From Mesostigma viride (lineage: Eukaryota > Streptophyta > Mesostigmatophyceae > Mesostigmatales > Mesostigmataceae), in the NCBI GenBank assembly GCA_009746045.1, contig RPFO01000085.1, forward strand, positions 481,939-545,938: 64,000 bases of DNA. The letters run 5' to 3'. Below, in pieces: positions 33,519 through 45,770 of this stretch. The notes below the pieces were generated by a model that searched no databases, had not been told where the DNA came from, and saw only the letters and a program-made list of their open reading frames with translations. The translations under genes were made by a program, and so were the position numbers. Within the stretch, counting starts at the first letter, position 1. The number at the start of each line of letters is the position of its first letter.

Positions 33519-34300
33519 GAATTAAACTCGTACGTGCTCCCGTTGGGGAGTCATGCAACTCCACAGGCAGTCAAGCAGTTCAGTAGTCCCACGCCTCCAC
33601 GCAGGCCGCAACGGACGGCGGCGCAGGGTATATGTTAGTTAATTAGTTCGGAATCCCACGCCGCACATCATGGGCAGCTGATTTGCGGTGTGCCGGTGGG
33701 ACTAATGCTGATTGCGGCGCGGGACCCAACAACAACGACAACTGACCCAACTCAATGAACCGACGGACATGGGTAGCGGCAGAGTCAATAGCCGGTACAG
33801 TAGTGGCCGGCCGAGGGCCGGCATCATCAAGGAGACAACCAGCACAGGCCAGAAATCAATAGGGAGAATCCGGACCATGGTACGTAGCTCGAGCCTGCCC
33901 GCGTTATGTTTGTCCGCGTGTTCGAGTCGTTCAGGATGATGAATATGAATGGTGTGGAAATGTGTAGCCAGCTTGTTGTGCATTGAAATTATGGCTGGCT
34001 TACGTGTAGAGCGACTAGATGACCTACTAGACGGTGGGGCCGGAAACAGCTGGCTTGATCAGGCCGGAATATATTTAGTACATCGGATGATGAAAATATT
34101 TGAGATAGGTATATCGGAGGGCGGCGTGGGACACAACAACAACAACAACAACAACATATCGGAGGGTATGTGTTCCGTGCGCGGTGTTGACTTGAGTCGA
34201 GTTTTATTCCCGCGCCGGTGGTCCAAGGTTACAGCTGTTGTGCGCGGTGTGTGTGTGAAGTGTGAACCTTGGTAACAACAACTGTACCGTAGTACGCACG
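33519..34300. other. intergenic, repeat-derived
   Basis: Includes the dispersed repeat shared with 17130-17320 (at 33825-34015), an (AAC)n tract at 34134-34156, and fragments also found at 51170-51480. No gene supported. Confidence 0.55.
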
Positions 34301-35362
34301 TACGTACGTCCACTTGGCACTATTTAAAACTTGCGGACCACGTTCGCCTTGGTGGCGACTGGTGACTTGCGCTTTCCACCATGCAGGCCTGGTGTCGTCA
34401 CAACCGCCATGCTATAATGGATTTTATTACATGTCCATCGCTTGCTGCATAACAATAGCATTATGACATGGAAGCTGAAGGAAGCTTTTGACATTGAAGC
34501 TGTCATAAGGTTTGCAGCTGCGGAAAGCCTGAAGGAAATCCACATGTATGCACGGGAACCAAGGTTTTGTGGTCCCATTCAGCTCGCCACTGGTAATATT
34601 AGTGCGTAGTTTGCGATAGCTATTACCCTGCGAATCCCAACGGCCAGTAAGCCGGCAAGACGACTGGCACGTTAATGGTGGGTGCGGCCTTCTCGCCTAA
34701 TTCAAAATCGTCAAGACTCCAGGCTCGTGCTGGTTTTTTCATGAATCTCGTACTCAGAACTCATTGAAGCATCGTACGTGGAGCAAAACCACACGGGTAA
34801 GCACTGATGAAATGCCTTCCTGGCTGTCACACATAAACACACAATACAAATGGAAGGACGTGCTCAAGGATGGTGCCACTCGTACTGTGAAAAGATAATG
34901 TAGGTTAAGCCAAACTACAGAGGAAAGCCTGGGGGGCGGGGGGAGGAGCTTCTAGTTAGATTGGCACAGCGGTGCCCGGCTTAATGGTAAAGCACTTATA
35001 TTCGTTTGTTCTGCAGTTCGTATGAACACTGCAATCCTTGGTGCGTGTCACCTGCCATGGGCGCTCTCGCGGCTGCTCGGTCTGCGCGAGCATGCCCTTT
35101 GTCAGGGTGCGCCTTGCTCCCTGTTGTCATCCATGCGCTTGGGACGAGACCAGCGTTCAATGGGCCAGTCATGATGTGCTTATGTTCCGTTCCTGGTTGA
35201 AGGCAAGCTGCTGTGGTTTACCTTGTTCCGGTCCTGTCTCATGTCCTCCGTTCCTGCACCTCACCGCATACAGGTACGAGGGGGAGCTCGAGGCAACCCC
35301 GCTGCCAGAAACGGCCGCCATGCACGCCAAATATGCCAAAGGTGTGATGATACCGGTTCCGC

Positions 35363-35370
35363 TATAAATA
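35363..35370 (+). promoter_or_regulatory. TATA box of the GT29 gene
   Basis: TATAAATA lies 132 bp before the first ATG and is conserved in the duplicate at 52691. Preserved position in a diverged upstream region supports function. Confidence 0.65.
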
Positions 35371-35494
35371 TAGCTGGTATTGGAGGTGCATGGGCTGTCG
35401 CGGCCCTGCACCAATCCAAGGAAGTCCAGCATGCACGCACGACACCAGCCATCCATGACGTGCTGATGGCGCAGACGCTTTTCCTCACCAGCTA

Positions 35495-36367
35495 ATGGTC
35501 GTCACCACAAAACACCATCATGATAGAACCCCCCCTCCCCCCCGCACGCCCCCAGTGATGGTTGTGATGGCGCGCAGTAGCTACCGTGGGGGCGCGCTAG
35601 CGCTGGTGTTTGCTTGCCTCGTCCTCACGCTGCCTGCCTGGTCTGATGCGCGCGGCGACAGCCAGCGGGGGGGGGGAGTTACCGCGCATGTGGTCACGCA
35701 TGCTAGTGACTTTGAAGCCCTTGCAGATGCGACAAGCGACCTGGCGCGCGCCCAAGTTGGGGCCAAACCACGGCGGTTGATGGCTCACCGACCTCCAGCT
35801 CGCCACGAGCGCCGCCTGATGGCAGAGGGGGGCGAGGGTGAGCTGGCGTTGGATGCCAGTGTTAAGGATGAATTGGCAGTGGATGCCAGAAACTACCCTG
35901 ACAGCCGTTCGGGTGAGAGCACTTGCGTGGATGGTCCATGCCCGGCGGAGGGGGTCGGCCTGGACCCTGGAATTGAGGAGCGGCTGCGGGAGCGGCTGGC
36001 GCTGCGGGAAGCCGCCTTGGCCAAGGAGCATCAAGCCGCCAGCCCAGATGGCAGCACAGATGGCAGGACAGGTGGCGCCACGGTTGTAAGTGGGTGCGAG
36101 CATGCGTCGCTCTATAGCTGCCTGGAGTGCGGTGCTGGCGGCGATTGCGTCCCCTTGACGCAGCGCTGCCTGTGCCATTTTGGCTTCCACGGCCGGCGGT
36201 GCGAGCGCTACGGCGTCCCCCACTGCGAGCGCTACGCGGGCCACCCAGGCGGGTTGCCCACGCGCCACCTGGCCACCGCCATGCGGGCGCGCGGCGTGCA
36301 CCTCTCCTGCACCTGCTTGGCCGAGCTGGAAGCCGCGTGGCAGGAGACGGGGAACGCCAGTAGCGAG
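35495..36367 (+). CDS. GT29 gene exon 1: signal anchor, linker, EGF-like module
   Basis: 873 bp, phase 0 at the donor (GCGAG then GTATGT). The ATG at 35495 is conserved in the duplicate; in-frame ATGs at about 35557 and 35569 sit closer to the hydrophobic segment and could be the true start. The linker between anchor and EGF-like module is charged and low-complexity. Confidence 0.85.
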
Positions 36368-39300
36368 GTATGTGGGAGGTAGTGTGCGCCATGAGGATGT
36401 GTCGCTACAGTAGCTTGGAAAATGGGCTCTGCTGCTGCGGTACACACTTTTGGCCCACACACATGCTCTTTGTTTGCAAACAAATCGGGCTGGGACGAGC
36501 CTGTGTTGATGTTTGAGTCGCTTCCATCCCCGCTGCGATGGGTGAAGCCATATCTAGGTGCCCCGTCAACAGACATGTTTCTCTTGAAAATAGCCTGAAC
36601 TAATTTTTATGTCAGGACAACCCTACCCAATTTTTCTCTCTAGAACAACCCCAACTTGTCTTTGATTTGTAAAAATGTTCCAGCCACTTTTTTTTTACAG
36701 ACAAAAACTGAAAAACAAAAGATGACACAGCTTGAATCAATTTGATGAAGGAGGACAACCTCCAGCCGTTTACCAGTCTGATTTTAGACTGTCTCGAACC
36801 AAGTTCTCAATGATGTTCGAGTTGGCTTGGGTCGCTAGGGTACTCCGAACCATTTTTGAGAATACTCCGAAAATCGTTTCTTAGAAAGCCACAACCGCTC
36901 TTGTCAAATGATGAAGAAAAGTAGCAGTTTCTTTTTCCTTCTGGAGAACAATCCTACCAAGTTGGTTTATTGAAAAATGGTACAACCATGTCTTTTTTAA
37001 AAATGGTTTTTATATCAACCATTCCAACCCTAACCTTTCCTTCTTTTGGGAGGGAACAACCCCAACCATTTTGTTTGCAAAGACAGTGTGAATCCGGATT
37101 CCCCCCCTTCAATAACATTTTAGCGTGTTTCAAGTATCCAAACCTCTCTACTTTCGTGGGAATAGCCCTAAGCAACTTTGTTTTGTGAGAGCAGTTCTAC
37201 CTAGGTTACTTTTCAAACCTTGCCCCTTGGAGGAAAATAATCATGTGGATTCTAATGAACAGCTTAGTTCATCCCTGAGAGCAGCCCTTTCTTCTGCTGT
37301 GATACCCGTCTCAACAGTTTCTTGAGGTTCATGGTGGTAGCCGGTTCGCCTTTGAATAACAGTTTGAATCAAACTGCTTTCAGAGGGATAATCTGTTATT
37401 TTCATTTGAGAACAACCCAAGCCAGTTACTTACTGAGGACATTTTCAGAGGGCAACCCACCGCCACTTTGAAAGCATTTCAACCCCTTTATTGGAGACAC
37501 CCTGGCAGTTGTGGTTTGCGAATTAGCAACGGAGCATATATGCAAAAAACTCATTTATAGCATGTTTTAGAGAATAAGAAACCTTAACCAGCTTTTTTTA
37601 GATAATGACCCTTCCCAGCTTGATTCTGATGGAGGCTGGAAGGTTTTGCCATTTCGTTCTGCGAGTCATAACCAGTTTGTGTCTTCAAGACAGCTCAAAC
37701 CACTGTGGCTCTTAAGTAAGCCAAATCGTCTTTCCAGTACCAATTTCGATCAGTTTGTCCTTTTAAACCGCCCTAAAATGTTAGGTCCATGCATGCGGTC
37801 TTAATCTCGGCAAAACCTGATGTGCCACAGGCCCCCTGCCCAGTATTGTGGTGTTGGATTGGGCAAGGATGGGGGAAGGAGAGGGGAAAATGGCCTACAG
37901 TTGCGCTCGCTAGTGACAAATGTGCCTGCCAGAACGGCCTTGGCTGCACAAAGCATGGCATTCCCTGGCGCTCCATTTGTCACACATACACACAAGCTTT
38001 GGATAGTTTGTACTATGCTTAAACCGACACCGATAACGGTGCATGCTCTCTGCCCTTTCCGCCCATCCTTGCAGCTGGACCTGGCGCCCTATGCGTGCTT
38101 CGTGCGGCTGCCGCCGGGCGACTACGATGCCAAGGGCAAGGGCAAGAAGGACGATGCGGCATTGCTGGGTCGCGCGTCCTTTGTTGAGCTCCAATACTCG
38201 GGTTGGTCACTAGCGGCCGCCACCGGTGGGCAGTGGCAGGGTGATGCCAGCTTGCTGGAGGATGAGGCCGGTGGCGACGTGCCGGATGGAGGGGTGACCC
38301 CCGCAGAGGCGGCGGCCGCAGCGGTTTCTGGTGACCGTTTCCTGGTGATGCGCTACGGTGGCTTCAAGGAGAGGGGCGGTGATGTCGTGCAGGAGCTGGA
38401 GCATGCGGACGCCAGCATGGCGTTCACCGCGCAGGACCTGGCGCACATGGCGCGTGTGGGCTGGGTGGGGGACTGCTCCGACTACAGCACGCTGTGGGAG
38501 CCGCTGGGTGACGTGGCCAGCCGCGGCCGGTGCCCGAAACGCAAGCCCTGCGAAGACCCCGAGCAGATCTGGCGGCAGGCAGAGCAGCGGCTGGGTTGCG
38601 GTGAGGGGGCGACTGCATTTCTGGCAGCGGAACGACTAGCGCCAGCTGCAGGTGCCCCTAGTGATGGGTAACGCCGGCGGGTATGGCCTATTACTCCAAA
38701 GACGAAAGCTTGGCTGAGAAATGATTGTCCTTCATGCGTTTTACACGTGCTGCGCTGCCGAGCCATCCCGTCCCTCTGTAACATTGAGTGAATGCACCGG
38801 TTAGACGCCCAAGGGAATCATGCACCCCGCTTGTGCAGTAGAGCCTCTCTACACACTCTAGAGCCTGGCAGAAGGTTACGGTGGCAGGAGTAGGTACACT
38901 CGCCTTCGCATCGTGAATGGCCCCATGATGAGGCCAGCGTAGTAGGTAATGGGCAGGGCTCACTGCAGCACCGCAGACTTTTCGTTTCTGCAGTAGAATG
39001 TATACTAGCCAGAATGCTTTGCTAATCAATCTCACAAGTTATTAACCCATACTGTCCGCGTTGGCTCACTTCTTTGCTCTTCCACCTGTGCCCGATATGT
39101 GCACTTGCAGACGCACACGCCATGGCCAATGACATGAGTTGGCTGGACCTGGTGGACCCTGCCTGGTTGAAACACAAGGCCTACAACGCCACTGCCTTTA
39201 CAAAGCTGAAGGAGTTTGCAGAGCAGGTGGCGCAGGCACGGATGATGGAGGGAGGGGATGAACTCAGGGATTTTATCGTGACTGAAAGCCTGGGCGGCTG

Positions 39301-40761
39301 CAAATGTGCCCCGATCAAGAATGTGACGGCTCTGTCACCCGTGCTACTGCGGGCCATGCTGCACACTGCGATGGCTGGTCAGGACCAGCTGGACCACTTG
39401 GTAGTGGCCATACAGAAGGCCATGGTTTTGGCGGGGGTGGGGGATGACAAGGAGGACGTGATCGTGGTGGGCAACAGTGGGGGTGTGGAGGACCTCCCCA
39501 GGGACACGGGTGACCTCATCGACACCTTTGGCACCGTGGTGCGCATCAACTCCAAGTACTTTGAGGAGATGGCGGACAGGGAGGGGCATAAGCGTGATGT
39601 CTGGGTCATGGGCGACTACAACACAATCTGCGGATGTTGGGACGGCCGCTGCTGTTCGGATGAACAGCTGGCGCAGGTGAGGCATCGGTTGGGGAACCAC
39701 GTGCGGCTGATGTTTGGGAACAATCCATTCCCAAAGGGTTCAACGCACGGTCCTAGTAAGGAGGCAGAGGATGGCGAGCAGCGGAACTACCCATTCACGT
39801 CAGTAACCCTCCACGCGCACTCCCAGAGGGTGCTCAACTTCTGGCTGTGGCAGCGCAACATGCTCCACCCAGGGACGCGCTTGCTCCGCAGGATTGAAGG
39901 GCACATGAACTTGAGGAGTGGGCTGACCACCCTATTCATGTTCATGATTGGCGGCATCAAGCCGACGGTGGTGGGATTCGACATTGGTGGGCGCAATGCC
40001 ATGCACCCTAGCCTTTGGCACGTCATGGAGTTTAAGGCCGGGCGCGAGCGAGGGAAGCCAGTGGTGCTTACCCAGTATGAGCAGGAGACGCATGTCCTGA
40101 CGTCGTTGAAGGAGGCTGGTTACATCACAATTCTGGATGAGATCACCCTCCCCGCCATACGAGAAGAGCGGGCACGGCGCAGCATGAAGTCACTGGTCGA
40201 GAAGTAGATAGAGCTGTGCATGGGAATGAGATGCGCAAGGGCGCAAGCTAGGCAAACTGTGGTGGGCTGCCACCTCCCCTGTGGCGGAATCATTCAGGCA
40301 CTGAGGCACTTTATGCACTCACTCAAACTCTCCTCGTTTGGTAGAACAGTGCGCCAGCTAATCCACGCTGGTCTATCGATATCTAGGCCGATGATCCTAC
40401 GCTGCATAGCTACAACCATGGCTTGCGCGAGTGACCTAGCTTTTCTAGCAAAACATGAAGCCCATCGGCTCCGCAGGCAAGGGATCGTCATTAAGGCATC
40501 AGCCTAGCTAGGCCTTCATGTCTTGCTGATGTGGGTGCACATCTGTGTGTGCACTTCACCTTCAGCGACATCGCAGCCCGAGTTCGGTTCCTCTCTCGCC
40601 GCAAGAAGCTGGTGAACTCCCCTTGGTTGCTTGACGACGACCTGACATCCGCCCAGCAGCAGCAGCGCCGCGATCAGTGGCCCGACTACATCCGCCACAA
40701 GACCAACCCCGAGAAGCCCCAAGTGTACTGGCGGGGCGGGGACCTTTATGTCAACAACTGA
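35495..40761 (+). CDS. EGF-like / GT29 (sialyltransferase-like) glycosyltransferase, four exons
   Basis: Exons 35495-36367, 38075-38600, 39111-40203 and 40566-40761 join to 2688 bp, exactly 896 codons including the stop; all phases match (0, 1, 2). The N-terminus has a hydrophobic signal anchor (ALALVFACLVLTLPAW) after a basic start, fitting a type II Golgi protein. An EGF-like module follows (GGDCVPLTQRCLCHFGF with GRRC). Exon 3 holds the GT29 domain: VVGNSGGVEDLPRD to TVVRINS resembles sialylmotif L, and LRSGLTTLFMFMIGG with VVGFDIG resembles motif S. GT29 enzymes transfer sialic acid or a related sugar from a CMP donor; the algal substrate is not known. The TAG at 40205-40207 lies in intron 3 under this model. 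Confidence 0.78.
36368..38074 (+). repeat. GT29 intron 1 with decayed repeats
   Basis: The intron contains many degenerate copies of a GAGAACAACCC-AACCAGTT-like phrase (for example near 36635, 36943, 37050, 37408). At 36633-36675 lies the single-copy relative of the 45-bp unit that forms the giant array in the paralogue. Confidence 0.65.
38075..38600 (+). CDS. GT29 gene exon 2
   Basis: Acceptor CTTGCAG before CTGGACCTG; donor GGTTGCG then GTGAGG, phase 1. Encodes 175 codons of a soluble region with conserved-looking Trp and Cys residues (GWVGDCSDYSTLW, CPKRKPCEDPEQIW). No named domain recognised here. Confidence 0.8.
39111..40203 (+). CDS. GT29 gene exon 3: catalytic domain
   Basis: Acceptor GCACTTGCAG; phase 1 continues the frame. 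It carries both sialylmotif-like segments and a CGCWDGRCC cysteine cluster. A donor GTAGAT at 40204 removes the TAG stop; without splicing the frame would end at 40207. Confidence 0.82.
40566..40761 (+). CDS. GT29 gene exon 4: C-terminus
   Basis: Acceptor CACCTTCAG; needs two bases from exon 3, exactly what the 40204 donor leaves. Encodes a basic end (RFLSRRKK) and QVYWRGGDLYVNN before TGA. If intron 3 is retained, this exon is lost and the protein is about 65 residues shorter. Confidence 0.65.
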
Positions 40762-41700
40762 ACTGTGGAAGCCCCCCCGGGCTCCCCTGGGATCGAGCCG
40801 GTTGTCTCGATGGGCGCAACTGGAATGGGAGCGCTTAGGTATTATAGCACTCGGAATGATAGTAGCTCAGCGTTATAGTACCTTTAAACTAGCTCTGGCT
40901 CCAGCTTGTGATAATTAATTAGCTTGCTCTTTGGCCGACGCTTTGAGCCTACCTTTCTTACAGCATAAGCTATGCGTCAGCCTACCTATGGTATTGCATG
41001 GTTGTATTGCACCCACAGTGTTGCGCCCCGGCACCATGCCGTGGATAGAGCGCTCTGTGGCCTGCCCACTTGTGGCAGTGAGAGAAGCTGGGGCGCCATC
41101 CCTCCTTCTCGTTGTGTATAGGGGTTGAAGGTTCCTTTACCCTGTACTGGCACCCACGTGACGCACTTACGCGCGTGTGATTATTTAAAATCTATTCTAG
41201 TGTGTCCAACACTAATATAATGGCGCAGTGTACGTGAGCAAGTGTAAGTGGCTAATGTCCGGAGCGAAACATGCATGGAATAGCTGCATGAAACACAACG
41301 TTTTGTGATCAGCTTTTGTATACGTATACTCGCGTGCACCGTTGCAGTTTTCAGCGGTCAGGGTGTCCAGTTGTAAAAGCCCCATATGCACTACTGTACC
41401 TGAGCCTGCATGAATGCTCCTTGTGACTGGTCCTATAGACGTATGGTTGGTTCCTCAGGTTAACGAGACACAGAGCATGTTTTCAATCGAGAGGATGCGC
41501 ACCTGATCGCGTCACTTCATTGATTGGCTCCACTTCATTGATTGGCTCCACTTCATTGATTGGCATGTACATTGTGGCGTTTTTGGGCTCTGTCCCTCAG
41601 TTGTGAACGGAAATCTGTCGATCGGCTCCTTCCCCTTTTGGCTACGGCAGCGCCTGACCTCTTGAAACCCGCCAGCCCCTACCCTTTCATCACCGCCATC
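40762..41700. other. intergenic, no gene seen
   Basis: AT-richer sequence without supported frames. Three copies of a 16-bp CACTTCATTGATTGGC-type repeat lie at 41514-41565. Confidence 0.5.
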
Positions 41701-41703
41701 CAG

Positions 41704-42642
41704 GATGCTTAATTGTGCTGAGATCCAGCAGGCCTGCACTACCGTCCGCACCGCTCAAGCCGCCCAACGCCGCCTTCCTCGTGGCACTCCCTCGGTTGCC
41801 ACCGTCCTATCCCCCGCAGCATTCCCTGCCCGCGTCATTGCTAAACACCAGAAAACCTACGCGGGTATTCTGCACACGGCGGATTGGATGGCTCTTTTTG
41901 ATGACCTCAACGCCCAGGGTCGCGCGTGGCTGTTCTCACTCTCGTTGCGGAGTGTGTGCTCGGCTTAATATACCTCCGCGCTCTCCCCATGGCTGGCTCC
42001 CATTTGTCCTGGCGCCCAGTCACTATCCGGTGGCGCTGCGTCACCAACTGTTTGCCCCGCAACCTCTTGTGCCCGCAGGGCAGCCCTGTGGTAGCTGCGG
42101 GCAGGCCTTGGACCCCACTGGGAACCACTACCTGTCATGCATGGGCGGCCAACAGAATCAGCATTGGTACTTGCACGGTCCTCCTGATGGTGATGCTCGC
42201 CATGGTCAGTCCCGTCCGTTTCCCTGCACGCGAACATCCGGTCTGAGGATGCGAACGGCACGGCTTTCTACTCCCCCAACGACCAACCTGACATCGTGGT
42301 TCTGGACTTTGAGGGAGGCGGCCGGCACTTGCTCATTGACGTTTCTGTGGCTCGCCCCTAGCTTGGCTCTTAGCCATGTGGTTGGTGCATCCCAGGCGGC
42401 AGGCTACACGGCGGATCGGGCTGAGCGGGCGCAACCTCACAGCCTATGGGGACGTCGGGCACCACCGTGTGGTGCCCTTTGTCTTGTCCAGAGGAGTTCG
42501 GGGCCATAAGGCCATGGGGACCCTGACCGCCTCCTTCTTTAAGGAGTGCTGCTGGCTCCGGGAGGACCGCGCCTGGACCTGGAGGGCCAGCGGGGGCCGC
42601 CTTGGTCGGCGCGGACCTGGACGTCGTCCTGGCGCCAATTAA
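41704..42642 (+). pseudogene. decayed non-LTR retrotransposon, 3' end
   Basis: Three frames must be joined. The first carries a helical segment (TADWMALFDDLNAQGRAWLF), the second a zinc-knuckle-like motif (CGSCGQALDPTGNHYLSC), the third PDIVVLDFEGGGRHLLIDVS with in-frame stops after it, then GHHRVVPFVLSRGVRGHKA. This order (CCHC, then a PD...D segment) matches the C-terminal part of some non-LTR elements with a restriction-like endonuclease. No reverse transcriptase core is present, as expected of a 5'-truncated copy. Confidence 0.5.
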
Positions 42643-45600
42643 CGCCTTTCGGTAGCGCTTACCTGGGCTATGGCTGACATCTTGCTCCGCCGCACGCGGG
42701 CTGACTTTGCGGCACAGCACAGTTATGAGGCTATTTTACTTCATTCACGGTACGTGTGGAGTGTCCCATGCCGGCTGAGGTTATTTTGTAGTGCTATCTC
42801 TTGTTAGCGTTGGCTTTGTTTATGTTTAATTCTTCACTCTGATGTACGTAATTATGATTTTTGATGTATATTATACATGATGACGTTAACAGTGCATGAG
42901 AATATAAGTGAAGACATCTCCGACTAACTCAGAAAGAGAAAGACCCATTTACATAGCAATTAAGACATAGGAAAATGGTCTGAAGCTCTTGCTCAGGTTG
43001 CACCCTGGCCAGCTTTGCATTTATAGAAGAAACTGTTGTGTGTCAACACGGTGGAGGCACGAACATGTACTTGCAATGTAAGCGCCTTTGTCAGACTTGG
43101 AAAAAGCTTGCCATCATGTAGTGTTTGCCCAACACTGAAAGCATATCTAGCAAGCTTGTGTCTTTGTGCAACATCAAGCCAACCATATAATATGGTTTCA
43201 TATCTCGCCTCCCTGGCCTCACCTTGAGCCCCTGACAAGAGGCATCTGACAAGATCTCGTCAAGCAAGCATGGACGTGGTTTAAAAGTGGATCAGCCAAG
43301 GAGGCAGACTGCTGCGTCTCCTCAGGCGTTATGGCATGACATTGGCCAGGTCATCAGCAGAAGTGACTGCAAGTTGGGCTCCCACATTACACACGGGGCT
43401 CATTGACATTAGACCTATCATGCATCCCGCATGAATCCGAGCGGAGGAAGCACTAGAGCTAGAGCTTTAGCAGGTGGCAAATCCGACATGCAAGGACATA
43501 GTTTAGAGTAGAACACGAGGGCCCTGTTCGAACGCTGAGCAGTGGACGACCATGGGCCGCTCTAGCTTAGTAGTGCTGTTGGTAAGGAGCTAGCAGCACC
43601 TTGCCCTCATGGCTGCTGCTGGTGCCTGGTTGTTTGAGGTTGATGCCACCTGCGGGCAAAAGGACCAACAGCAGCAGGAGCCAGAGACAATAAGGCAACG
43701 GGGGGAGCAGCCGGGCAGACAGCGGTGAGAGGGTACGAGGTGACGCTGGTGACGCATCACCTTGCCTGGTAAAGGCGCTGGGCTGGTTGTGGCGATGCCC
43801 CCCTCGGGCGAGGGTCATCGGTAAGTTCGTCGAACCGACGCGGATCTTGGCAGGAGCCACGGGACCAACGTGTACGCGTACAATGGAGAGGGTACGTGAG
43901 CAGGGGTGGCACAAGCGAGCGCTGCCATAGGGCGGCAGTTCCTGGTAAGAAGCAAGCATGCTTGATCATGGCCATGACGTAAGTGGAAGCAGGGGCACTT
44001 GGGGCAGCATGGTAGCAACAGGGGGGGGGTTGAGACACGCGCGCCAACACAAGACATGAGCGATAGTGCGAGGATAAGCGGCGATGAACAAGCGCACACA
44101 CGGTGTTGACGCGTGCAAGCAGAAGAGTACAGACAAGAGTAGGAATAAGAGTACGGACCAGAGTAGGAATAAGAGTACGGACAAGAGTGCAGAGTGCGGT
44201 TCAGGACCCACGGTTCGAACACGCCATCCGCCACACACAATGCTCTACATACCTCCCTATGCACTCGCTGGGCCCCACGTGCACGCATGAACAGCGCATA
44301 TACAACGGCTTCCCACACTGCACCGTGAGCAAGCATAGTCAGGTTTGTCCATCACCCACCGCCGCCCTCTACACACCACCACGCGCAAGCATACGCACAA
44401 GTGCAGCAAACACCCACCGCCGCCCTCCACACACCACCATGCGCAAACAAAAACAGTTTCGCCCATCACCCACCGCCACCTCCACTTTGGCGACAGGTTG
44501 CACTTGTTTCCCGCCAACGCAACGACCACGTCGGGGCTGCCTGGTGACGTGAGCCAGCAGCGAGGGATGCGGGTGGGGGCAACAGAAATGCAGGGTAGTA
44601 CGAATACAGGCGCATGTGAGCGCAGAAACACAGGACACAGGGGCATGTGAGCACCCAGCCATCAGTAAACTAGACAGCGTCCGACGAGCCACCACGCGTA
44701 GTAGCTTATTCGCGTCCAACCAGCCAGAGTCCCGTTGCTTGCAGCCTGCGGCGTCGGTGGCTTTCATGGCGGCGTGCTGGACCGGACAAGACAGCTGACG
44801 ACGAGGCGCGCCGATTGGTGGAGACATAGGCGGGGAGACCCTGTCTGAACACAAGACAGGGGTCTGAACACAACACAACGGTCTAAACACAAGACAGGGG
44901 TCTGAACACAACAAAACGGTCTGAACACAAGACAGGGGTCTGAACACAACACAACGGTACGGACAAGAGCAATGGTGTGGTACGCGATGCATGTCCATTG
45001 ATGTTGCTATTTTTTTGTTGGTGCGCAGTCGTTCATGTTGTGGCCGCCCACGCGCTGACAAGGGACGATCCCGATGCATGGACACAAGCGGTGCATCCGC
45101 GCCATGCATGCGTGGCGCCTACCTTGCCGCTGCAGCTCCATTCCCCCCCCGCTTGCGGGTACACGCACACACACAGGACTATGGGTCTTCCTACCTTGCT
45201 GCTTCAGCTCCACCATACAGACCTTGCGTCAATGCCCACCACCTTCCTCTGTCGCCTGTCACTGCTCACCTTGCAACCGCAGCTCCACCCCCCCATGCTT
45301 GCGTCACCGCTCACCTTGCAACCGCAGCTGTCACACCCGGTTCTGTGCACGGTTGAATGAGTCCTGGCAAGAGACACGCAGGTAGAAAGGAAGAACGGAA
45401 TATCGGGGGAGGCATGGCCCATCTCAGTTAGTGCGGACGAGGCGCGGCCAATCACAACTGTCGGTTCAGCCAGTATACACGCCGTGATGACTACCCCCGA
45501 TCCTCTAGGCCTTTGATCGGATGCGCAAAACCACACCAGGGACCAAACTCAATTCCCCCTAATGCCTTCGCATGCAACATTTTCTTCACCCTGGCTGCGT

Positions 45601-45770
45601 TGCCCTGGCGTGCTGTGCGTCGAAATCCCCCTTGTACACCCTGTGTGATTACCAATACTAACCAAGCCCGCCCCTTCCAGACAGCAACAGACACAGCCCT
45701 ATCCCAACTAGAACAAACTTTTCCGCGATGCACCCCCCCCTTTCCCCCCTGCAGGTGCTGCCATGACACA
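42643..45770. other. intergenic with small tandem repeats, no supported gene
   Basis: Frames on both strands (up to about 246 codons) lack motifs and overlap one another. Small local repeats occur: about 24-bp units with AGAGTAGGAATAAG at 44107-44195, CCACCGCCGCCCTC units at 44350-44440, and three 38-bp units (GTCTGAACACAAGACAGGGG) at 44850-44960. Confidence 0.5.

Larger units (their letters stand above)
34300..36680. repeat. segmental duplication, copy 1
   Basis: Matches 51540-53990 in the same orientation: upstream region, TATA box, whole first exon and the first ~310 bp of intron 1. Similarity is patchy upstream and very high across the exon. Confidence 0.92.

Noticed and set aside
35597-36460. 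287-codon minus-strand frame opposite GT29 exon 1
   Set aside because: Antisense shadow caused by GC-rich codons; the plus strand has anchor, EGF-like cysteines and splice sites.
41715-42509. Intact 264-codon gene
   Set aside because: Recognisable segments of the non-LTR element lie in three different frames over this stretch. The single frame is a partial shadow.
42982-44650. Genes in the 43-45 kb region
   Set aside because: Several frames of 80-250 codons overlap on both strands without motifs, starts or splice pattern; nothing supports one over another.
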